Shown here: positions 25,601-36,541 of the stretch, piece by piece | Layout: every line of letters starts with the position of its first letter | Position numbering within the stretch: the stretch's first letter is position 1 | Origin: Xanthostigma xanthostigma | Taxonomy: Eukaryota > Arthropoda > Insecta > Raphidioptera > Raphidiidae | Assembly (NCBI GenBank): GCA_963575645.1 | Contig: OY754476.1 | Location: 6,076,001 to 6,140,000, forward strand | Length of the DNA: 64,000 nt | Reading direction: 5' to 3' | The notes under the pieces: generated by a model | Told to the model about the DNA's origin: nothing | What the model saw: the letters and a program-made list of their open reading frames with translations, nothing else | Database searches by the model: none | Position numbers and translations under genes: made by a program

Positions 25601-27878
25601 TATTGTGTATTTTTAAAATAAAGTGGTATTTTTATTATTATATTATGCCCTCCTCTAGCTACGGATTAGCTGGCACATCTCACATAACCAAATTAGAAAC
25701 TAGTTTAATTAACTTGATCGGGGATTAAGCCGGTTACCATATTTTTCTTTCATAAAAATCTGAGAAGCTAGTGTATTGTCCATGACCATTTTTGTTTATA
25801 AATTCAGTCCATCTTTGATCCTAAGAAGCAATATCTAAAATCACATGGCAACTAAATGGCCCAGCGGAACATTATTGTGAAGTAATTGTGTTTATTTACA
25901 AATTCCTAAGCTATTGCCACGTTCAATGGAATTCCTGCGAAAAACCAGTTTTAATACCCGATTTATTTTCACCCGTACGTTTTTCCTTATTTGGAGTAAT
26001 TGTAAGTATTTTCGAATTTTAGTTATAATTTTTTGTTACACCCTGTATAAAAACTACTTCTTGTATGTTTACAAATCAAATTGTATAAAGTATAAACAAA
26101 TGATCGCGAGCATGTACCGATCTTGGGGTGGGGGTGGGGGATGGCTTTAGGCCTCTTAATTTCGTTTAATGCACTTTTATATTCATTTCAAAATTTAATA
26201 TTGTTTGAATTTCCACGTCATGGTTTAATTTAAATAAATTACATTCGAATTTCTATGTCACATTGTCTTATAAGCATGAACATAGTAACGCATGTACTAG
26301 TTGAGCTTTACCAATTCCAGAAATTTTGTTATCGGTAATTTGTTATGGTGGGGATATTGCGAGAAATAACGCATATTTGCATTGGTACATATTAATTAGT
26401 TAGTGCAGTTGCCGGCTAGTGTTTTAGCAGTCCGCAAAGAGTGAAGGCATACGCGAGTGTATAATACTGATCCAAAATAAGATGCGCGAAATACTGCGAC
26501 TTCGCTAGTTTAAATCCTCTTTCAAATAAATTGCCGCAGTTATGGGATCTGTATGATAAGGTCTATAGTGCTACTTTTAACATTATTATTTGGCGTGGTA
26601 AATACAAAATAAGCAACGTAAACCGTCTGATAAGAAAATTTGCAGTAAATAATAGTGTAAAAGCGACTTAATTATATATTGTGCACAAAATATCAATATA
26701 CAAAATATAATTTGGCTTTATAAAATAGAATATATAATATAAATAATACCTGAGTGTTTGGGCAGTTTATTATTTACTAGTATTTAAAACTACAACAAAT
26801 ACACACATTCTTGTAAAACAATTAAATCGAAAATCCGATTCTGTTAGGTTCTGTTCCGTACCCTATAAGTGTGCAGAATTTCAGCTTCCCGGGTTAACGG
26901 GGCCTTCTGGAGAACGTAGAAAAACATACATCTGGACAGGAACATGTACATACATACAATATATACATAATTTACTAATTGTTAGGGTCTCAATAAAAAC
27001 TTCACCATATATACTCTACTTTTACTGGCCTATTAAATATAGTTCATACGTGAATAATAAATTCCAAACCAATATATAAAAATATGTGATTTAGTACTGG
27101 AGCTAAATTTACACTGTCAGCATTTTTAAAAATATATAAATACTAAATTAACACATTTCTTAATCAATTGTTGGCATATTAATAGCCAAAGTTTCGAATA
27201 TTATTTGATTTTTTATCAAGACTTATAAATACAGCGTTACAATTTTAACCTGTGATTCAAAGGTAAATTATGCTAAAGCGCAATCATTTAAAAATATGAA
27301 TGGAAGTTTTTTAAGACTTCGTATTTTTGCTTTAAGTATATACTGTTCATAACGAGTAAAGTTTTACCATAGCAATTTGAATGTTTTGTCTATATATTTT
27401 GTAGTTACTTATATGAATATATGTACGCATATGTTAGTATGTGTAAATTTGTTTGGCGTCCACTACTATAAGCGATGTCATGTCGTCGCATGGAGACCGC
27501 CATATTTGTTTTAACACAAACAAACATTGGAAAAATTGTTCGACGAAAGTTTTTGGCGCCGGCCGGTTTAAATTCTGACCGAGTTGAACTCTCTTATCGC
27601 CTTTGATTTTTATCACAGATTAATTAATAAAGATTTTAAAAAATAAACTCAAAGGTAAATATCTAACACACGCCATGTTTATAAGTACGAAACCTCAAAT
27701 GATACAACATTCCCTCACCAGTATTATAAACATGTAATTCATGAACAATTCCTTCATTGCCGCCACCAAAAACAACCATTAAGTCTTTAATCGCAACTGC
27801 ACGGTGGCCATGTCTTGGTCTTGGCTGTGGTCCCGTTGGATTAACAATTCTTCTCCACTTTAACTCGGCACCCGCCAT
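13645..27878 (-). CDS. HCF: Host cell factor (HCF-1 orthologue)
   Basis: Chromatin-associated coregulator that tethers histone methyltransferases, OGT and transcription factors. Exons (-): 27719-27878, 23406-23554, 23176-23336, 22547-22755, 22248-22439, 21517-21662, 21047-21184, 20323-20566, 19877-20242, 19538-19800, 19322-19463, 19040-19246, 17769-18031, 17417-17648, 15091-16742, 14826-15002, 14564-14756, 13645-13736; all phases close, 1661 aa. Residues 1 to about 360 are the Kelch beta-propeller ([47 protein letters not shown]). A Ser/Thr/Val/Gln-rich middle and an acidic part follow (largest exon). The C-terminal fibronectin-III pair contains [20 protein letters not shown] and [15 protein letters not shown], ending in a basic tail (AKRPGMND...VIKRTR) that fits a nuclear localisation signal. 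No HCF-1 proteolytic repeats are present. Intron 18032-19039 uses a GC donor. First intron is 4.2 kb. Confidence 0.95.
13829..14316. mobile_element. hAT-type MITE, TAGTGATGTGCCGGAT family, copy 1
   Basis: A 488-bp element in the last HCF intron. Ends are TACTGATGTGCCGGAT and ATCCGGCACATCACTA. Flanks GTTCCTAT and GTCCCTAC match at 6 of 8 positions, a decayed 8-bp duplication. The interior holds TCCGTATCCG repeats and a large hairpin (about 14084-14192) whose arms contain TTTGGAAAGAGAC. Other copies are at 24025-24471 and 28975-29480. Confidence 0.85.
16369..16539 (-). repeat. LGLKGG peptide repeat within HCF
   Basis: Within the largest HCF exon, residues about 1026-1082 carry three copies of LGLKGG (at 1026, 1037 and 1056) and a fourth degenerate copy PGLFGG (1077). 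Basic and aromatic residues lie between them ([22 protein letters not shown]). The block sits between two acidic, serine-rich stretches and stands out from them. Function is unknown. Confidence 0.8.
16909..17363. mobile_element. MITE with CYATCCCCCGATTTA ends in an HCF intron
   Basis: An inverted-repeat element of about 450 bp whose ends read GTACACCTATCCCCCGATTT and AAATCGGGGGATGGGTGCAC. Inside, motifs CGTGTAAATCGAAAA and CGTGTAAAAGCGAAAACG extend the symmetry. The flanks do not show a clear 8-bp duplication. No coding sequence. It fills most of the intron 16743-17416. Confidence 0.8.
18195..18620. repeat. Dispersed repeat of the ACTAGC...CCGCGG...CGCGTGG type
   Basis: The segment starts CTAGCAGTTTGTCCGCGGCA followed by TCGTTCGCGTGG, a phrase found at the end of many insect retroelement-derived repeats. 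It recurs in the opposite orientation near 63415-63450. It lies in an HCF intron directly beside the hAT element at 18631. Class is inferred, not shown. Confidence 0.5.
18631..19002. mobile_element. hAT-type MITE, TAGAGCTGTAA family, copy 2
   Basis: A 372-bp element, in reverse orientation to copy 1 at 4347-4730. Ends are TAGAGCTGTAAAAG and GTTACAGTTCTA, and the flanks are an exact 8-bp duplication ATTAACAA (18623-18630, 19003-19010). Its right duplication ends about 30 bp from the GC splice donor of the upstream HCF exon. Confidence 0.9.
20741..21030. mobile_element. MITE with GTGTCTCAAATTGAT ends in an HCF intron
   Basis: The left end ACAGGGTGTCTCAAATTGAT and the right end ATCAATTTGAGACACGC are inverted copies about 290 bp apart. 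The right limit is approximate. The element ends about 20 bp from the splice donor of exon 21047-21184. No coding sequence. Confidence 0.7.
21925..22140. repeat. Degenerate tandem repeat with AGTAACTAAATTTCGCCCTG units
   Basis: Within the HCF intron 21663-22247, a phrase close to AGTAACTAAATTTCGCCCTG followed by TTATCTA recurs about four times with drift (TTTGTCCTGTCATCTAG and similar). Units are separated by unrelated spacers. It looks like a dispersed element with internal repeats; origin unknown. Confidence 0.55.
24025..24471. mobile_element. hAT-type MITE, TAGTGATGTGCCGGAT family, copy 2
   Basis: A 447-bp element in the first HCF intron, inverted relative to copies 1 and 3. Ends TAGTGATGTGCCGGAT and ATCCGGCACATCATTA are flanked by an exact 8-bp duplication CTACAAAC. 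It retains the internal TTTGGAAAGAGAC hairpin. Confidence 0.9.
24631..24752. repeat. Palindromic element with AATTGGTCGATAATTTTATT arms
   Basis: The arms TTCAAATAAATAAAAT...GATCGACCAATTTTT and their complement are separated by a short AT loop, giving a hairpin of about 120 bp. One arm (GAAAAATTGGTCGATAATTT) recurs at 96-133 beside the DUF4773 gene, so this is a dispersed family. Class unknown. Confidence 0.7.
25073..25597. mobile_element. Inverted-repeat element with TACAGRKTGGTYCAT ends
   Basis: The left end TACAGAGTGGTTCATTAATA and the complement of the right end, TACAGGTGGTCCATAAAA, match imperfectly and are flanked by TA. An inner inverted repeat (AAATTACTTGG...CCAAGTAATTT) is present near 25210-25262. 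There is no ORF. Probably a decayed Tc1/mariner-type MITE in HCF intron 1. Confidence 0.6.
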
Positions 27879-28974
27879 AACGCGATCACATTTCTAACTG
27901 CGGTTTACTCTATTCACAGTAGAGAAGGAACAACGCCAACCTAGTAAAATACGAAACTGACAAATCCAAATACGCAGGCGTCGAACTACAAAGCTAACCG
28001 GTATGAACAATATTAAAATCCTAGTTACAACCAATTTAAAACACGACAAAAAATTATATTGATGTATGCCGAAAGGAATATTCCAACAAAGCAAGCTTGT
28101 AGATAAGAAAATCGCCGGTATAATATGACACCAGTAATAAGATCTACAAACCCCCTTCCGCTGGTGCGGCGGGAGACTTGGAGGGGATAATAGCCCAAAC
28201 AATGCTTATCGATGGTGTAGGTAACAGCATGTTATCTGGGTAGCTCCAGTAGAGAAATACACATTACACAGCATTTTCAAGAGAACAACTCAGAAGTGGT
28301 AGCATTTCGCTATTCTGTACATAAGGGCAAACAGAAGAGAATCTGAAAAAAACAAGCCCGGTATTCTCTAGGGCTTTTTCAGTTGGTCCTGGGTCGGGCC
28401 GAGTCGCGTGATTGGCGTACGATGGTTGAATGTTTTTTTCAGATTGTCACTGCATTTTTATTTACATGCGAATTGCTTTCTACTCTGGTTAATGCTACTG
28501 TCTCGCATGTTATGTGAGAAAAACAGAGTAGAAAATATAATTCTCCTAGATAGTTAAGACGCGTTCACACAATGTCAATGAACAGAATAATCAGATTATT
28601 TGTTCTAAAATTGTGTGTGCATACCTGGGATTTGCAGACGTCTGTATCCACATCCGCGACGGCCGTCGCGAAGCTTTAGCGGATGCGACACAAGTCATTA
28701 CAATATAATGGTTGGACTAAGAAAATATCAACCAACAGTTAATTTGCTTCCATACTTAATTAATTCTTGTAAATACACCTTTATATTCTGGAAATAGCAT
28801 TGTTTATCTAAGTTAATTAAAGATAACATATAGATAAAACCGCTCAAGAATGCATGGCAATTAGCTTATCTTATCACATTGCGATTAAATGTAAAGTAAA
28901 ACCTCATTTATTCGTTGCATGTTATTTATCGATGGTCTTGCATATACAAGGAAGTCAAATGCAAGACTGAGAAT

Positions 28975-29480
28975 TAGTGATGTGCCGGATATCCGAGGGA
29001 GAAGAAAGATCCGTATCCGTTAGTTTTATGGCGGATCTTTTACCTTATTAATTTTCAATTCATAGATGAAATTTTATATATAGGTGATTAGGTAATAATG
29101 AAAAACTTAAATTCCATTCAGATTATTTTTTATTTCTTAAAATCGTATTTGGCACCTTTATATTGCAAAAATTTATCGTAGTGAGTACCATACCAATAGT
29201 ACATAACTCAAAGGTACTAATAAAAAACTATCTTTATAATGAGATATTGCACATCGATCTTTGGAAAGAGACAATCTGTTATGAGAGTTAACTTTTAAAG
29301 AAGTCAATAACTTTTTCCCATAACAGATAATCTCTTCCCAAAGGTCGATGTGCAATATTTACCGCCGCGTACTCTAAGAAAGTTAAGATCCGTATCCGTA
29401 TCCGAGAATTTTGAAACCAAATATCCGTATTCAGATTCGTATCCGCGGATATGCATTTTTAACGATCCGGCACATCACTA
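28975..29480. mobile_element. hAT-type MITE, TAGTGATGTGCCGGAT family, copy 3
   Basis: A 506-bp element with ends TAGTGATGTGCCGGAT and ATCCGGCACATCACTA, flanked by an exact 8-bp duplication CTGAGAAT (28967-28974, 29481-29488). It has the internal hairpin around 29262-29352 and the TCCGTATCCG repeats seen in copies 1 and 2. Confidence 0.92.
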
Positions 29481-29684
29481 CTGAGAATGCATAGAAACAT
29501 AGCACCTAACTTCGTAAACCAACACTGTGGTGTACCTATTACTAATTAATAAAAAGTAAAACATGGGGCTTCTTATGTCTTACATTTACCACTCCACTCC
29601 TTGACCTTGGCAGATAATCGAGAATCTACTGCGTTTCCTAACCTACACAATGTAATTATACCATAGACAGGTATATCCCGTATA

Positions 29685-29880
29685 TCCTGTACTAATATAT
29701 AAAGCAGAAGAGTCTATTTGTTTGTTTGAACGCGCTAATCTCAGGAACTAAAATTGAAAAAATTTTTTTTTGTTGGATAGGCCATTTATCGAGGAAGGCT
29801 ATAGAGTATAGGCTATATAATATCACGCTATGACTAATAGGAGCGGAAAATCAATAAAAAATGTTGCAGAATTTCAGTCA
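29685..29880 (-). repeat. Dispersed repeat with GAACGCGCTAATCTC
   Basis: Contains TTTGTTTGTTTGAACGCGCT, then AATCTCAGGAACTA, and GGCTATATAATATCACGCTA. The same unit occurs in the opposite direction at 45088-45400, where more of it is preserved. It is a common non-coding repeat of insect genomes; I assign no class. Confidence 0.7.
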
Positions 29881-29957
29881 AAATTTTTCACCATACATTT
29901 AAATTCAAGTGAAATACGCTAACTGAATATCCCAATATTAGCACCGCAAGTACAGAA

Positions 29958-30030
29958 GCTTGGTTAGCTCAGTCGGTAGAGCGCGCGACTCTTAATCTCA
30001 GGGTCGTGGGTTCAAGCCCCATCTTGAACG
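29958..30030 (+). tRNA. tRNA-Lys(CTT)-like sequence, probably a pseudogene or SINE head
   Basis: The D arm (GCTC AGTCGGTA GAGC), the anticodon loop CTCTTAA with anticodon CTT, and the T arm (GTGGG TTCAAGC CCCAT) are in the right places, and A and B boxes look intact. The acceptor stem (GCTTGGT with CTTGAAC) has two mismatches and three G-T pairs. The anticodon stem (CGCGA with TCTCA) has two mismatches. That is too much decay for a normal tRNA-Lys. A T-run at 30041-30049 could end Pol III transcription. It may be a tRNA pseudogene or the 5' part of a tRNA-derived SINE. Confidence 0.6.
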
Positions 30031-33000
30031 CATATGGTTTCAATGTTTTTTTTTATTTTCTACATTGCTTTATCATTTAAATTTATTTTAGTTTTATTTA
30101 CGACTAATTAAAATTTAATAAATCTAATTAATAATAGCTCATTTGAAAACTATTACAGTACCTATATATAAAAATAATTTTCCTACGGTGTATTCAATTA
30201 AATATTTATTATATTTTATTAATTATACAGTAATTATTGATTTTAAAGAAATAATTGTAACTTAAAAAATATTTTCATCAAAAATGGAGGTTTGTGCACA
30301 CGACAAAATTTCAAGCTAGGTTGTTAAAAAAAGGTCATTCGTGGCTAATAAATCTTTAAAAAAATATTGATTTTTTTGTTTGACTCCCTCAGAAAAAAAA
30401 ATATCTACGCCCTTGCTTTAAGTAGACTTAAATTAAATCGTGGAACGCATTTATTATTATTAAAATCGAAGAATACAGTTGAAAAGCCAGAAATGACTTC
30501 CGATCTCCAAGAAAAGAAAGTGTTCTTCTAGCTGCATCCCACGATTTAATTTTAGACTGATTAAAGCCCCAGAGTGTTGATCCATCATTATTTTTTAGCT
30601 TTTAGTACATCATCGACTGTATAATAAAACCGTTTAACTTTTTAAATCAATCGGTTCACATCAGGGTCGGTCTGGGACTATAAAAACGTAAAGTAATTAG
30701 TAAACTAACTCATCACGCCTCGGCGTGACCATGTAACTACGAAGAAAAAAACCCGGACCGGCCCACAGAGGACTGGCGGCTCACGGGAAAAAGTCCCGGT
30801 ATTCCCTAACCGGCGCTGCGCCACATTTATAAATCTAAAGTATTAAAACTCTAGACTTCAACTCTAACGAAAATCTTAAAAATATTACCTACTCTATCAA
30901 TAATTTATTATAAGGTCTTAATTTGTTTGTATCACTTTTTGGCACGTAGGGGCTCCGCGAGAGTTCACGCTCGCTGTACCTACAGTTACGGTTTGTTAGA
31001 ACTGTCCGTCACGGACGGCATACGAGTACGGCAGAATCTGCAGCGCACAACTTGACCGGTTTTGGAGAGGGTGTTTCGTTATAATAGAAATGGATTAGTG
31101 CGTGCTTGTATGCTTGTACGTGCAGAACAAAAATACTTATTATTAATTGGCAACATTTCTTTATATGATAACAATGGCTTAACATTTTTGCTTGCAAAAC
31201 TTATGGAGGAAGAACATGACAGTGTAAAACGGGGGATGTTCTCGTAAGAGATTAATGAATTTCTCGTCTTCCTCCGGACTTTTAAGCGGTATATTCAGTC
31301 TCTAGTTTTAAAATATATCTTCACATATTTTCATACATTAATAATGTAAAAAATTCAAATTGGAATAAATGAACTTACATAAAAGTAATTCTTTCACAAC
31401 TATAATTGAATGCTGAAGTTGACTGAAGTCTACAATGTTCGTACGTCCCCTCACTTTTCAAACGGATCACTTCTTGATCTCGCAGTTCCACATCATTTTT
31501 TAATTTTCTTTAAAATTAAAAAAAAAATATATTTACAAAGTCCCTTGGCCCGGAGACGGGGAGATCGTCTTCAAGACACGGAGACTCCGAGCGAGACCCC
31601 TAGAGAAACGACAATCATTCGCACAACTGACTTGTCTGCTTTGCGTCGCTTACAGTTCTAATAAAAACCATAGCTTACCTAAGGTGTAACGCGTCGTCCG
31701 TCTTTGACATACGCCCAAAGGTCAATACCACCTTTGAATATTTGACAAAAGTCACAGCCGCCGTGATTTCGTCTATTTTAAATGGTTTATATCATTTATT
31801 CGCATTCCACACTCGACTTTCGCGTAGATAGAAACATATTGATAATTTTGGAAGTGCTGTTTTAATTTATAATTGTAAAATATGTGACATCACACTAGGG
31901 GAGGGGGATCACACAAATGTGACCACTTGTGAAGAGAACGGAAGTGGGAGGGGCTAAAAATAATTAAATACATGTGGGGTAATTTATGGATGATCCCGAC
32001 ATAGGTGAAACACTGATCGGAAAATTTGAAACAAATAAACAAACAAATGAACGTAAAGTTAAAAAATAATAAAACCGTTTTTTAAAAAAAGTGATGAAAA
32101 ATGTATTGCAATGCATTTCTTTGGCTTTCAATAATTTCTAGATTTTCTTCAGTCTTTCTCTCTCTTTGATGGTGAATGTGATGAAAACAATTGTGTGGAT
32201 TTTCTGTAATAAAATTAAATGCCGCGAAATTCGGAGTCCTGTGGTATCTCCTCGCAATCGCTTAGCCCACCACTGGGATTTCTGAGAATTTTATATCTAG
32301 ACGAAAGAACGTGCCTCCCGAAATTTTTGTCTGTCCGTATTTGTATCAGTCGAAAACAACTGAGCCGTTATTTGAGTATGTTAAATTATGGAATGTTCGG
32401 AGAAAAATGTGTTATTGAAACAATGTTTTACAATAATATGTATATTGCCACTTTCAAAATTATAACAAAAATAAAAAGACATATAAACACTGACCAAAAA
32501 CTGCTAAAATGTGTAATTACTGAAGTAAATATTTCCTGCTCAGTGCCGTAACGCCTGTAACTATAGGACTGCACGTGACAACTGTAAAAAAATTCACCAT
32601 ACAACTCGTATTAACAAAATGGCGGCAAAAAGTCCGGCGCTCTTGTTGGGACAGCCCACAGAAGCCCATAAAAGGCTAGTTACGGCACTGTTCCAGCTGC
32701 AACTAAATGCACATCAGTGTACTTAAATAATATAAACTATGGATATATTTGACTGTAGTGGTCTCGAGTTTTAACAAACCTTATTTCTATATATAATATA
32801 AGAAACAACATATTTCTGTAAGTATACTTAGCTGATTTACAACAATGAAAGACATGTTTTAAGAGACAAAAATTCACTGAAAACAAAAAAAAATACAATT
32901 ATAACTATTATGGTAAAATAACAATCACACAACCATTTTAAAAATTATATTAAAAACAAATTAAAATTCTAATCTCGTCCTAGTCCTGGTAAAAACAAAA

Positions 33001-34099
33001 GAACAACAAATGTAATTGAATTACTATTGACAAGGCTGCAGCCAGAAAAAAGGGGGTGGGGAGTGGAGGGGGTTAAATATGACATTTCTTAGGTTTTTCG
33101 GGTTCCGCCATTATAAATCTAATGTAAACGGCGTGCTTCCTCGACTTCTGCAAAAATGGTTCAATCCGGCTATAGCCTTGACTAATTAGATACGCATGTC
33201 ATTTGTTTAATGAGAGCGCATGTCAGTTTCAAAATATTAATTTGTATATGAGAAATAATAAGGCTTTTTATATTATTCACTCTGTATATACAGATGTTTT
33301 CAAATGTATTGAATATAATCATATTTGTCCTGCGTCATTGAATTTTAAAATAAGTTAAAACTACTCCTGTTTCTCAGTGGTTGTATTACTATTATTTCGA
33401 TGATTTTTTTAACAATTTCAAAATAAAAAATGAAGCAAAGTTAACCATACCTGTGAGAAAACATAAACACCTATTTTAAATGGTATTGTATTTTATTATT
33501 ACAGTTATATACACTTATAAAATGTATTAAAATTTCATATTTCTTTAAATACCTATTCAGTATAATATACTTATCAATCAAAACACATTTAGATAATACG
33601 TTTTGTAATAGAGGTGTCTTGAATGATTCTTGCATTTTTATTTCATTGTTAAATTGACCACGATGCAAAAACAGGTGTTATTCAACTTCTGTTATTGCTT
33701 TTTAAAACAGGAGTACAGTACTGGATAGGGTAGACCAATTCAGGGATATAAATACTACTTTTTTTTAACTGCTAATTTTCATATTGATTTTATGCTGAGA
33801 TCCGTTAAATATCAAACTTACAAATAATTTATGTGCAAAGGTTGCTGCACGCGAGATTGCTTTTGCCGCTAGAATTAGCTGTTAGGTTTCAAGCGTGTTA
33901 TTCGCTGGATTTCGTTATGGCTTTTGTGTTCGCTTCACCGACGCGTGTTTTGAAGATGGGTTTGTAGCGCGCGCAGTGACAGTTCGAATGTCAACAAAAG
34001 TGAATGTCTATTATATGGTCTATTGTCTCTGAAGAGAACACACACTATGACGTCATGTTTGTTTGTGGCCGTTTGCCTATGTCTCCCACGTGACAAGAT

Positions 34100-34272
34100 A
34101 CTAGTTCGTTCCAAGCAGCCGCGAACGGTAATAAAACCGTACAGTCTTGTTACTGCGCTAGACTGTCTTGCGCAGTATCGATTTTTGAGCTAGTGCGCAA
34201 ATTAGTCTTGCGCAGTGACAAGACTGTGTACGGTTTTATTACCATTCACGGCTGCTTGGAACGAACCTACTG
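34100..34272. mobile_element. MITE with GTTCCAAGCAGCC ends, copy 1
   Basis: Inverted ends TAGTTCGTTCCAAGCAGCC and GGCTGCTTGGAACGAACCTA, followed inward by CGAACGGTAATAAAACCGTA and its complement. The middle contains TCTTGCGCAGT repeats. No coding sequence. Related elements are at 36445-36541 and 40928-41068. Confidence 0.8.
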
Positions 34273-35301
34273 TTTTCTGATTCAGATTGGTTCTTGCTCA
34301 AAACAAGCAGACAAGCTAGTATGAAAAATAGCCCCGGTTTTAATTTTAAAAACTAACTTGTAACGCACGTAGGCCCGCAATGACGTCATATCTATTCTGG
34401 TAGTCAACGCGCCAGCCAGCACAAGTCCTAGCAGCGATTTTGGGCGGCAAAACCAGCCTCCGTGTGTCAAAGGCGTAGAAAAGTATTTCTAAATTTTATT
34501 TTTAGCCAGGTATTCGTATTATTTTTTTATTATTATGATTCTGGGGGGGGGTAATTACTCCTTTACCCCCCCTTCCTATCTACGCCCTTGCCGTATGTGC
34601 AGCGGCCTTAAGATACAACACTGCAGCTTTATGCCTCATACGGTCCTGCTTCCAATAGTGTGATTTTTTTAGACTCCTTTCTAAACCCTAATATTAGTAG
34701 TAACCAATATAAATCTATGCACAAAAATTGTATTACAATATTGATTTGATACAAAATTAAATATTGATAATAAATAATATTTTACTTTCGTTTTTGTCTT
34801 ACCTATTCCAGTGTTAATTTATTTTATTTTTACCTATATAAGATTATAAATTTAATCTGCCACCGCGACATTAATTCTATTTTATAGTACTGTTTGTTTA
34901 ATTCATATTTATAATTGTGGTTACTAGAAGAATAATATATACTAAAAAAGAACAGAAAATTGCGTGCGATGGACAAGGGTAAAATTTTAAAATACTATCA
35001 TCATTTGTAAATCTATCCGTAAATATATGTATATATAAAAATGTTTCATTATTACACCATTTTTTTCGAAACATATAAAAAACATATTTAAAAAAAGCTG
35101 TCGTATTCACTGAAATTTCCCTGACAATTACGTAGAAGTTAAGTTTTCAGAATTCTATGCATTGAAAAATTGCAAAAAAAAAACTGGGTAGCGAAAACAC
35201 ATTGATCCAGAGGCGTAACGCAGCGTCCAGCCCCCCAAATTGTAAAATGACATTTTTAATACTTCTTTCAATTGTTAGTAGAAGTTTTGTTCCAAAAATA
35301 T

Positions 35302-35525
35302 GTATTGAAGGAGATTTATTTAGTTGAGGAACAATTTAAAAACAAGCTTTATCAGAGTATCGCTTATGGCCAACGTTTCGAAAATTATATTTTCATCCTC
35401 AGGGCCTCAATGCAAGTTGAGATGAAGATGAAAATATAATTTTCGAAACGTTGGCCACAAGCGATACTCTGGTAAAGCTTATTTTTCAATTGTTCCTCAA
35501 CCAAATATAAATCTCCTTCAATACT
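35302..35525. repeat. Foldback repeat with CGAAACGTTGGCC in both arms
   Basis: Two inverted arms of about 100 bp run from TATTGAAGGAGATTTATTTA to its complement, each with ATAATTTTCGAAACGTTGGC. Read on the minus strand, the left arm gives CTGAGGATGAAAATA...TTTTCGAAACG. The phrase resembles the repeated, hammerhead-like tails linked to Penelope-type elements, but the match is only to the core. Confidence 0.65.
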
Positions 35526-35709
35526 CCTTTCAATGTAAGTGATCATGGGTCTATCCTCCCTCTATTTACGCCACTAGTTTCATCATTTCTTTCGGTGGAG
35601 TAATTCTAATGGATCAAAGTTATATTTTTTATTTCTTACTTTCCTTGGTAGATATTTAGATTTCCAAAGTTTATTTAAAGCAACACCCTACAGAAAATAA
35701 TGCTAATAA

Positions 35710-35900
35710 GTACTAAAATTCAGATTTCTATAAATGTATTGTGTGAGTCGGAAAAACTTTTTCAGGGGTTTTTCCGACTCACACAATCCACTAAAATTCA
35801 TCCCGTTTCCTATTTTAGTGGATTGTGTGAGTCGGAAAAACTTTTTCAGGGGTTTTTCCGACTCACACAATCCACTAAAATAGAAACGGGATGAATTGAG
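35710..35900. repeat. Nested palindromes with two identical hairpins
   Basis: The hairpin GTGTGAGTCGGAAAAA...TTTTTCCGACTCACAC occurs twice, at 35738-35787 and 35822-35873, with the same loop CTTTTTCAGGGG. The second is enclosed by a larger palindrome (TTCATCCCGTTTC...GAAACGGGATGAA, 35797-35896). The result is near-identical ORFs on both strands, which are artefacts of the symmetry. Confidence 0.85.
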
Positions 35901-36444
35901 AATCAAACAGCGGTTCACGATGGCATCAAATCCAAAAATGTTTGGTACAAGAGTTGATCTCTTTGACCCAAAGAACAATAATCCTAGATAAAAAATACAG
36001 GGTCGTATTTAAGAAAGTGTAGGTGACCTTGATATTTTGGAGACACCTCCACCAAACGAAAAAAAAAACTACATCACTGTTCTTCCCCCTTGATTCCCTG
36101 TAACTTTTGTCCGAAACTTTTTTTTCGAAAACCCTTCCTCTAAGAAATAAAAGGGTGTTCGGTTTTTAAAAAACCATACTGTATACGTAAATAACATTCT
36201 TGCTATAAATTGTACTTATGTACAGCACAGATTTTCCGTTTCAATTGAATGTTAAAATTTTTAATACACAAAACAAAATAAATAAAAATGTAAACATAAC
36301 ACGAAACACATAATATATTATGTATGCACGTCATAAATATACAAATAAATCACAAATTTTAGTCCAATTAGTTAAAATATTATATACTGGGTAGTTCCCG
36401 ACTTGTGTAGTAATTCGTTGCTACGTCGCCATTCTGCTACAGCT

Positions 36445-36541
36445 CAGTGTCAGAGAACGGTATCAGAATCGTGTCAAAGTCTTACTACTGCGCAAGGCGG
36501 TGACGGTTCTGTTACCGTTCTCTGACTGCTTGGAACAGACC
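36445..36541. mobile_element. Partial or diverged GTTCCAAGCAG-family MITE, copy 2
   Basis: Inverted arms GTCAGAGAACGGTATCAGAA and TTCTGTTACCGTTCTCTGAC enclose a short spacer. The right end continues TGCTTGGAACAGACCTACT, like the element at 34100-34272, but the left GTTCCAAGC end is missing. Confidence 0.6.

Noticed and set aside
31410-31661. 83-codon ORF with RRRGDRLQDTETPSETPRE
   Set aside because: Compositionally odd but unsupported: no splice partners, no recognisable domain, and it begins in AT-rich low-complexity sequence.
32219-32551. 110-codon ORF on the plus strand
   Set aside because: Long for chance, but the peptide has no recognisable domain and lies in a repeat-rich spacer; not enough to call a gene.
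35700-35978. Two overlapping ORFs on opposite strands with similar proteins (GLCESEKLFQGFF)
   Set aside because: The resemblance comes from the palindromes, not from coding; no homologous family is recognised.
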